From: Streptomyces fragilis
Lineage (GTDB): Bacteria; Actinomycetota; Actinomycetes; Streptomycetales; Streptomycetaceae
Direction of reading: 5' to 3'
Assembly (NCBI RefSeq): GCF_003112515.1
Contig: NZ_BEVZ01000002.1
Coordinates: forward strand, 1,736,001 to 1,800,000
DNA: 64,000 bases
Position 1 is the stretch's first letter; every line of letters begins with the position of its first letter. The notes beneath the pieces are model-generated. The model worked only from the letters and a program-made list of their open reading frames with translations, ran no database searches and was not told where the DNA came from. Positions 58,579-64,000 of the stretch are shown here, piece by piece. A program made the translations under genes and the position numbers.

Positions 58579-58809
58579 GTGCGCGCACCGATCAGGGTCG
58601 CCGTCGTCGCCTGCGCCGCCGTGCCGCTCGCGCTGCTCGGCGCCCCGCCGGCGGGGGAGCGGCCCGGCGGGAGCGGCGTCGAGCGGGCCCGCGGGCCGGA
58701 GCACGGGGTCGTCGAGGGCGGGACGGTGTCAGGAGTGGCCCCGCGCGGGGTCGCCGTCGTGGACGCGGAGAGCGTCTTCGGCAGCCCCACCGATGTCTTC
58801 GGTGGCTGA
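58579..58809 (+). CDS. Small secreted or membrane-anchored hypothetical protein
   Basis: This 76-residue product begins VRAPIRVAVVACAAVPLALLGAPPAGERPGG, a signal-peptide-like start, and has a Val/Gly-rich tail ending SVFGSPTDVFGG. The GTG at 58579 has GGGAGGA 5-11 nt upstream. It lies 76 bp before the SpoIIE-type phosphatase, in the same direction. No family recognised. Confidence 0.55.
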   Translation: MRAPIRVAVVACAAVPLALLGAPPAGERPGGSGVERARGPEHGVVEGGTVSGVAPRGVAVVDAESVFGSPTDVFGG

Positions 58810-58885
58810 GCGGGGTCCCCGCCGGAGACCGGCCGGGGGGGAGAACGATTCGAAGAAGCGGACAAATGCTGGCAAGGTGGTCCCC

Positions 58886-60961
58886 ATGGCCGATGGGGAC
58901 ACCGAGGAGACACTCCCGCAGGAGTGGCCCGCCGGCCCCGAGCCGATCCTGGCGCTCAACCGGATGGGCACCTTCGACTGGGACCTCGACACGAGCCTGT
59001 TCCACATGGACGCCCTCGCCCACGAGATCTTCGACCTGCGTCCCGAGGAGTTCGACGGCACCCTGATGGGCCTCGCCCCCCGGGTGCCCCGCACCGAGGG
59101 CCTCCGCATGGAGGAGGCGGTCACCCGGGCGATGAGGGAGGGCGCCGAGAACTACGGCGGCTACTTCCGCGTCCGGTGCCGCGACGGCAGCATGCGCTGG
59201 ACCCACACCCAGGGCTACATCCGGCGCGACGACAGGGGCCGCCCCCGACGCGTCATCGGCATCGTCCGCGACGCCACCCAGGAGCTCAGGGAGAGCGAGG
59301 CGCGGCTCGAGCAGGCGGTCGAGGACGAGGCGCGCCGCCGCCAGACCGACGTCGTCCAGGCCCTCACCGCGGCCCTCTCCGCGGCCCGCACCGTCCGCGA
59401 CGTGCTGCGCGTCCTCGGCGAGGCGCACCAGCGGAACCCGCTGGGCGTGTCCATGGTGGTCCTCGGACTGGTGGAGGGCGACCGCGTCGTGCTGGTCACC
59501 GAGGAACCCCAGGAGGCCGTCCCCGGGGTCCGCATCACCCGGGTGGACGAGCCGTACCCGATGAGTGAGGTGGTCCGCACCCTGCGGCCCCGCTACATCG
59601 AGTCCGCCGAGGAGTTCGCGGCCGACTACCCGATCCTGTGGGAGAAGCTGATCCCCCTGCAGATCACCGCGGGCGTGTACCTGCCGCTGATCGCCGAGGG
59701 GAAGGCGGTCGGCGCCGTCGGCCTGCTCTACAGCGGCCGCCGGAGCTTCACCCCGCAGGACCGCGCGCTGTTCGGCGCGCTCGGCGGGAGCGTGGCCCAG
59801 AGCCTGCAGCGCGCCATGCTCTACGAGCAGCAGATGGACCTCGCCCAGGGACTCCAGCAGGCGATGCTGCCCCGCACCATCCCCAGCGTGCCCGGCGCCG
59901 ACATCGCCGTCCGCTACCGCTCCGCCGCCGCCGGGCGGCACATCGGCGGCGACTGGTACGACCTGATCCCGCTCCCCGGCGGCCGGGTCGGCGCCGTCAT
60001 CGGCGACGTCCAGGGCCACGACACCCACGCCGCCGCCGTCATGGGCCAGCTGCGGATCGTGCTGCGCGCCTACGCGGCCGAAGGGCACACCCCGGGCACC
60101 GTGATGGCCCGCGCCTCCGTCTTCCTCCACGAACTGGACACCGACCGCTTCGCCACCTGCCTGTACGCCGAGATCGACCCGACCACCGGGGTGGTCAGGA
60201 TGGTGCGCGCCGGACACCTCGACCCGATCCTGCGCGGCGGCGACGGCACCTGCCGGCGGATCCCCGTTGAGGGCGGGCTCCCGCTGGGGCTGTCCGCCGA
60301 GTTCGGCGCGCTCACCTACCCGGTCACCACCTTCGAGCTCTCCACCTTCCAGACCCTGGTGCTCTGCACCGACGGCCTGGTCGAACTCCCGGGGGACGAC
60401 CTCTCCGTCGGCCTGCGCGAGCTGATGGACTACATCTCCAAGGGCCCCGACGACGTCCGCGGGCTCGCCGACGCGCTGATCGAACGGGCCGACCGCAGGG
60501 GAGGCGACGACGACGTGGCCGTCCTGCTGCTGCGCCGCCGCGGCCCCGGCCGGCAGCGCAGCGGCGGACAGCTGAGGCAGCAGGTGGTGCCCGGCGACCC
60601 GGACGCGCTCGCCGAGACCCGCCACATGATCCGTGCGGCGGTGCGGGCCTGGGGCACCGCGGAGAGGGCCGACGAGATCGAGCTGGCGGCGGACGAGCTG
60701 ATCACCAACGCCCTGATGCACACCGAGGGGTGCGCCACCGTCACCCTGCGGGTGTTGCTCGGGCCGCAGCGGCTGCTGAGGATCGAGGTGGAGGACACAT
60801 CCAGCGCCCTGCCGCACCGGCGTGACCCCGGCCCGGTGGGCATGAGCGGCCGCGGGCTGATGCTGGTCGACCTGCTCGCCGACAGCTGGGGCGTCGAGGC
60901 CCGCGGCGGCGGCAAGTGCGTGTGGTGCGAGTTCTCGATGACGTGGCCCGAACCCGAGTGA
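58886..60961 (+). CDS. PAS-GAF-SpoIIE-type PP2C phosphatase with HATPase domain
   Basis: This 691-residue signalling protein has a PAS domain (about 20-140), a GAF domain (about 150-310) and a SpoIIE/RsbU-type PP2C phosphatase (about 325-550, GGDWYDLIPLPGGRVGAVIGDVQGHD and GGDDDVAVLLLRRR). The C-terminal RsbW/SpoIIAB-like ATPase domain (about 560-691) carries ELAADELITNALMHTEG and GRGLMLVDLLADSWG. Such proteins, abundant in Streptomyces, can both phosphorylate and dephosphorylate anti-anti-sigma factors and so tune alternative sigma factors in response to a ligand or light/redox input. The ATG at 58886 has AAGGTGG 5-11 nt upstream. Its partner is not visible here. Confidence 0.94.
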   Translation: MADGDTEETLPQEWPAGPEPILALNRMGTFDWDLDTSLFHMDALAHEIFDLRPEEFDGTLMGLAPRVPRTEGLRMEEAVTRAMREGAENYGGYFRVRCRDGSMRWTHTQGYIRRDDRGRPRRVIGIVRDATQELRESEARLEQAVEDEARRRQTDVVQALTAALSAARTVRDVLRVLGEAHQRNPLGVSMVVLGLVEGDRVVLVTEEPQEAVPGVRITRVDEPYPMSEVVRTLRPRYIESAEEFAADYPILWEKLIPLQITAGVYLPLIAEGKAVGAVGLLYSGRRSFTPQDRALFGALGGSVAQSLQRAMLYEQQMDLAQGLQQAMLPRTIPSVPGADIAVRYRSAAAGRHIGGDWYDLIPLPGGRVGAVIGDVQGHDTHAAAVMGQLRIVLRAYAAEGHTPGTVMARASVFLHELDTDRFATCLYAEIDPTTGVVRMVRAGHLDPILRGGDGTCRRIPVEGGLPLGLSAEFGALTYPVTTFELSTFQTLVLCTDGLVELPGDDLSVGLRELMDYISKGPDDVRGLADALIERADRRGGDDDVAVLLLRRRGPGRQRSGGQLRQQVVPGDPDALAETRHMIRAAVRAWGTAERADEIELAADELITNALMHTEGCATVTLRVLLGPQRLLRIEVEDTSSALPHRRDPGPVGMSGRGLMLVDLLADSWGVEARGGGKCVWCEFSMTWPEPE

Positions 60962-61010
60962 GACCGGGCCGGACCGGGCGGGCGGCGGCGCCCCGTGGCA
61001 GGCTGGGGGT

Positions 61011-61877
61011 ATGCCCGAACTGCCGGAGGTGGAGGCCCTCAGGGACTTCCTCCAGGACCAGCTGGTCGGGCGGGAGATCACCCGCGTGCTCCCGCTCGCC
61101 GTCAGCGTCCTGAAGACCTACGACCCGCCCCCCTCCGCCCTGGAGGGCCGGACGGTGGCTGCCGTGCACCGGCACGGCAAGTTCCTGGACGTCGCCACCG
61201 CCGACGGAGGGCCGCGCCTGGTGACCCACCTCGCCCGGGCGGGCTGGCTGCGGTGGTACGACAGCCTCCCCGCCACCCCGCCCCGCCCCGGCAAGGGCCC
61301 GATCGCCCTGCGGGCCGCACTCGACGACGGACAGGGCTTCGACCTGACCGAGGCCGGCACGCAGAAGCGCCTCGCCGTCTATGTCGTCCATGATCCCGCC
61401 CAGGTCCCCGGCGTCGCGGGCCTGGGACCCGACCCGCTGGCCGACGACTTCGACGAGGCCCGGTTCACCGGGCTGCTGGCGGGGGAACGGCGGCAGCTGA
61501 AGGGCGCGCTGCGCGACCAGAGCCTGATCGCCGGCGTCGGCAACGCCTACAGCGACGAGATCCTGCACGCCGCGCGGATGTCCCCGTTCAAGCTCACCGG
61601 TTCGCTGACGCCGGAGGAGACCCACCGGCTCTACGAGGCGCTGCGCTCGACGCTCACCGAGGCGGTGGAACGCTCCCGCGGGGTGGCCGCCGGACGGCTC
61701 AAGGCCGAGAAGAGGAGCGGCATGCGGGTGCACGGCAGGACGGGCGAACCCTGCCCCGTCTGCGGGGACACCGTCCGCGAGGTGTCCTTCAGCGACTCCT
61801 CGCTGCAGTACTGCCCCACCTGCCAGACCGGTGGCCGCCCGCTGGCCGACCGCCGCCTGTCGCGCCTGCTCAAGTGA
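61011..61877 (+). CDS. Fpg/Nei-family DNA glycosylase
   Basis: This 288-residue base-excision repair enzyme starts MPELPEVEALRDFL; Pro2 is the nucleophile and Glu3 the second catalytic residue. A Lys in HRHGKFLDV matches the beta-elimination region. The helix-two-turn-helix holds SLIAGVGNAYSDEILHAA. The C-terminal zinc finger is CPVCGDTVREVSFSDSSLQYCPTC. It removes oxidised bases and nicks the abasic site. The start is ATG at 61011, 49 bp after the phosphatase gene, so co-transcription is possible. Confidence 0.94.
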   Translation: MPELPEVEALRDFLQDQLVGREITRVLPLAVSVLKTYDPPPSALEGRTVAAVHRHGKFLDVATADGGPRLVTHLARAGWLRWYDSLPATPPRPGKGPIALRAALDDGQGFDLTEAGTQKRLAVYVVHDPAQVPGVAGLGPDPLADDFDEARFTGLLAGERRQLKGALRDQSLIAGVGNAYSDEILHAARMSPFKLTGSLTPEETHRLYEALRSTLTEAVERSRGVAAGRLKAEKRSGMRVHGRTGEPCPVCGDTVREVSFSDSSLQYCPTCQTGGRPLADRRLSRLLK

Positions 61878-61905
61878 ACCCCGGGCGCGCGCCCGCTCCC
61901 GGGCG

Positions 61906-61959
61906 GCGGCCCGAGGGCCCGGGGCGGCCCGAGGGCCCGGGGCGGCCCGAGGACCCGGG
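61906..61959. repeat. Three-copy 18-bp tandem repeat
   Basis: Three exact or near-exact copies of GCGGCCCGAGGGCCCGGG lie at 61906-61923, 61924-61941 and 61942-61959 (one mismatch in copy 3). Three GTTGCGGGCGG motifs follow at 61984, 62005 and 62021. The stretch fills the spacer between the glycosylase and the convergent hypothetical gene. Confidence 0.8.
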
Positions 61960-62036
61960 CGGTGGGCCCGCGGGGCGCGGAGCGTTGCGGGCGGAAGGCG
62001 TGGCGTTGCGGGCGGAGGGTGTTGCGGGCGGGGGCC

Positions 62037-62543
62037 TCAGAACAGGTGGATGGCCAGGTGGCCGAGCGGCAGGCCCAGCTGCCAGGCCGGGGTCCACCGC
62101 TGCGGACCGTCGTCCCCGGGCACCGGACCGCCGCCGGGCACCGCGTCCAGGTCCGGGGCCAGCAGTTCGGTCTCCTCCAGCCAGCGCCAGGCGGCCAGGG
62201 CCAGCCGCAGGTCCGGACCCGGCCGGCCGCCGCGCCCGCCGGCCTCCGCGGTCAGCGCGTCCAGCCGCCCGCGCACCCAGTCCTGCCACGGCTGGTCGTA
62301 GGCCGTCAGGGAACGCCAGGTCTCCAGCCGGGTCACCACCTGGACGCCGCTCAGTTCGCCCTCCAGGTCGGAGAGGAACACCGTCAGCGCCAGCGCCTCC
62401 CGTCCCGCCCGGTACTCGAAGGAGGCGGGCGGCATCAGGTCCCCGGAGCGCAGCAGCTCCTCGGCGATGTACTCGGCGTAGAGCCACGCCATCGGCACCG
62501 TCAGCCCGTCCGGCTCCGCGCGTCCTTCTCCTGTGTCCACCAT
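62037..62543 (-). CDS. Hypothetical protein
   Basis: This 168-residue cytoplasmic, mostly helical protein begins MVDTGEGRAEPDGLTVPMAWLYAEYIAEELL and has AWRWLEETELLAPDLD and ends GLPLGHLAIHLF. The start at 62543 has AGGCAGG upstream. There is no signal peptide. No family recognised. It lies upstream of an ECF sigma factor in the same orientation but 109 bp apart. Confidence 0.7.
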   Translation of the reverse strand: MVDTGEGRAEPDGLTVPMAWLYAEYIAEELLRSGDLMPPASFEYRAGREALALTVFLSDLEGELSGVQVVTRLETWRSLTAYDQPWQDWVRGRLDALTAEAGGRGGRPGPDLRLALAAWRWLEETELLAPDLDAVPGGGPVPGDDGPQRWTPAWQLGLPLGHLAIHLF

Positions 62544-62652
62544 GACTGCCTGCCTTCCTCCGGCCGTCCGCAACGAACCGATGGGAACAGCCGATTACTC
62601 AACCATGGTCATCGGCAAGGCGCTTTGCGAAGGCTTGACCCTGACCGCGGTT

Positions 62653-63201
62653 TCACCGCAGGTCGGGTGCGTATCCGGGAAGCACTCCGCGCAGGGCCCG
62701 CAGGGCGTAGTACGCACGGGACTTGACCGTCCCGGCGGGTATGCCGAGCGCGGCCGCGGCCTCCGCGACGCTGGCGCCCCGGAAGTACACCAGCACCAGG
62801 ACGTCGCGGTGCTCGGGCGACAGCCGCCGCACCGCCTCCCGTACGTCCAGGGCCGCCGCCGACCGCTCCGCGTGGTCCGCGCACACCCGCGCGTTCTCCA
62901 GCACCGCGTCGCCCACCTCTGCGGGGCGCGCCTGCCGTGCCCGGCGGGCGTCGATGGCCAGTCTGCGGGCCACCGTGAGCAGCCAGGGGCGCACGGACTC
63001 GAAGGCGTCGTCGTGGAGGGCCGCGGGGTTCTGCCAGGCCCGGACCAGCGTCTCCTGGACCAGGTCCTCGGCACGCTGGCGGTCGCCGTCGCAGAGCCTG
63101 AGCAGCAGGGCGAAGAGGGGGCGCCCGTGCTCCCGCTGGAGCCGCGCCAGCTCGTGCTCGGCGGTCGTTCCTCGGTTCATGGTGGTCGTTGCGGCCGTCA
63201 T
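62653..63201 (-). CDS. ECF RNA polymerase sigma factor
   Basis: This 182-residue sigma factor has region 2 (about 25-90, with LCDGDRQRAEDLVQETLVRAWQNPAAL and RPWLLTVARRLAIDARRAR) and region 4 (about 120-172, with LSPEHRDVLVLVYFRGASVAEAAAALGIPAGTVKSRAYYALRALR). The ATG at 63201 (MTAATTTMNRG) and the ATG at 63180 both lack a clear ribosome binding site, so the message may be leaderless. No anti-sigma gene is adjacent. The regulon is unknown. Confidence 0.9.
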   Translation of the reverse strand: MTAATTTMNRGTTAEHELARLQREHGRPLFALLLRLCDGDRQRAEDLVQETLVRAWQNPAALHDDAFESVRPWLLTVARRLAIDARRARQARPAEVGDAVLENARVCADHAERSAAALDVREAVRRLSPEHRDVLVLVYFRGASVAEAAAALGIPAGTVKSRAYYALRALRGVLPGYAPDLR

Positions 63202-63423
63202 GGCCGTATGGCACCGCACGGCGCGACGGCGAAACAGTGGGCGGGCGCGGATCTGCGGCGGACGGTCGAACGCGTCGCCGAGCGGTGCGACGAACGGTCG
63301 TCAGGAGCGGTGGAGCGGGGCGGTGGAGCGACACGCCGTGCCCTGTGCTCCACAAGGGTGCAATCACCCCCCGCCGCGCCCATCCGGGATGCGACGAGCG
63401 TTGGGCCGCGCGACTGATTAATC

Positions 63424-64000
63424 ATGAAATTGGATGAATTGCTTGTCCGACGCGGCGTGTCCCGCCGGAGCGCGCTGATCGCGGGGGCCTCCACCCTCAT
63501 GGCGGCGGGCACGGCGGGCGTCGTATCCCTCTTCTCCTCCGAGACGTCCTCCTCCGAGGCGTCGTCCGCCGGGACGGCGTCGCCCGGGGCCCCGTCGACG
63601 GGGGCTCCGTCGGCCGGGGCGGCGGGCGGGGCGCCCGGCCGGGCCGCCGGTGCGCCCGGAGCGCTCGGCCGGGCCCGCTCGCCCGTCTCGTCCTCCTACC
63701 GCCTGAGCCCGCTGGCGGGCTTCGCCCCGGTGCGTCCGGCCCGCACACCGGTCCGTGACGAACCGTTTCTGCGGGTCGGCGGCCTCGGCCGCACCGTCGT
63801 CCTCACCTTCGACGACGGCCCCGATCCCCGCTACACGCCCGAGATCCTGCGGACCCTGGGCGAACACGGGCTGCAGGCCATGTTCTTCGTCTGCGGGAAC
63901 ATGGCCAAGGCCAACCCGGACCTGCTGCGGCGGGTGTCCGCCGAGGGCCACGTGATCGGCAACCACACCTGGTCCCACCCGCTGCTCACCCGGCTCTCGC
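63424..64000 (+). CDS. Polysaccharide deacetylase (NodB homology), cut by the window end
   Basis: 192 residues are visible and the frame is open at the right edge. A Tat-like signal (SRRSALIAGASTLMAAGTAGVV) is followed by a Ser/Ala/Gly/Pro linker of about 80 residues. The catalytic NodB domain follows: Asp130-Asp131 in TFDDGPDP, and HTWSH (His181, His185) as metal ligands. It should remove N-acetyl groups from chitin, peptidoglycan or related polymers outside the cell. The ATG at 63424 follows the AT-rich palindrome GATTAATC with no ribosome binding site, so it may be leaderless. Confidence 0.9.
   Translation, partial: MKLDELLVRRGVSRRSALIAGASTLMAAGTAGVVSLFSSETSSSEASSAGTASPGAPSTGAPSAGAAGGAPGRAAGAPGALGRARSPVSSSYRLSPLAGFAPVRPARTPVRDEPFLRVGGLGRTVVLTFDDGPDPRYTPEILRTLGEHGLQAMFFVCGNMAKANPDLLRRVSAEGHVIGNHTWSHPLLTRLS

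Overview
The window looks like chromosomal DNA of a Streptomyces-type actinomycete. The base composition is very GC-rich with strong third-position GC. GTG and TTG starts are frequent, and many genes have AAGGAG-like ribosome binding sites. The gene content fits: a CBM2-GH48 cellulase under a CebR-type operator, a resuscitation-promoting factor, a PAS/GAF/SpoIIE-type phosphatase, monomeric isocitrate dehydrogenase, a CYP158A-like P450, several ECF sigma factors, and the EccD/EccC/mycosin set of a type VII secretion system. No plasmid, phage, transposon, CRISPR or rRNA signal was seen.

Layout. 0-10.5 kb holds the right part of a type VII secretion locus: EccD (-), EccC (+), mycosin (-) and an unusual protein that fuses a long beta-helix to two EccA-like AAA modules. 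10.5-15.6 kb is metabolic: a small acidic protein, a NUDIX-like DUF4916 protein, L-2-hydroxyglutarate oxidase, an iron-siderophore-type binding lipoprotein, a TauE/SafE exporter and a DUF309 protein. 15.7-26.9 kb lies between two identical tRNA-Pro(GGG) genes. It carries the GH48 cellulase, an ECF42 sigma factor coupled to its DGPF/YCII partner, and a universal stress protein-phosphoketolase-GH65 run. 27.1-32.3 kb is an arabino-/xylo-oligosaccharide operon (binding lipoprotein, two permeases, GH51 arabinofuranosidase) behind repeated TTTCGGAAA elements. 32.4-37.6 kb is a miscellany: MFS pump, membrane protein, antibiotic-biosynthesis-monooxygenase fold, a degenerate inositol-phosphatase homologue and a coiled-coil protein.

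37.7-43.0 kb holds the most unusual set. A TPR-CHAT (caspase-like) protein is divergent from an operon of a cytoplasmic subtilisin-like protease, an ECF sigma factor and a small beta-rich protein. Together they look like a protease-based signalling or cell-fate/defence module.

43.1-64 kb holds CYP158A-like P450, monomeric IDH, an MscS channel, and an ABC exporter behind a MerR/SoxR-type 19-bp-spacer promoter. Then come an Rpf-LysM-M23 wall hydrolase, an EamA transporter, GlgC, an atypical zinc-motif SDR and a 60-residue peptide. The right end has a lipase-maturation-factor membrane protein, the SpoIIE-type phosphatase, an Fpg/Nei glycosylase, another ECF sigma factor and a polysaccharide deacetylase cut by the window edge.

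Functions come from reading motifs and recalled family features; no database search was run. Where several starts were possible, the choice rests on ribosome binding site, spacing and overlap, as stated per gene.
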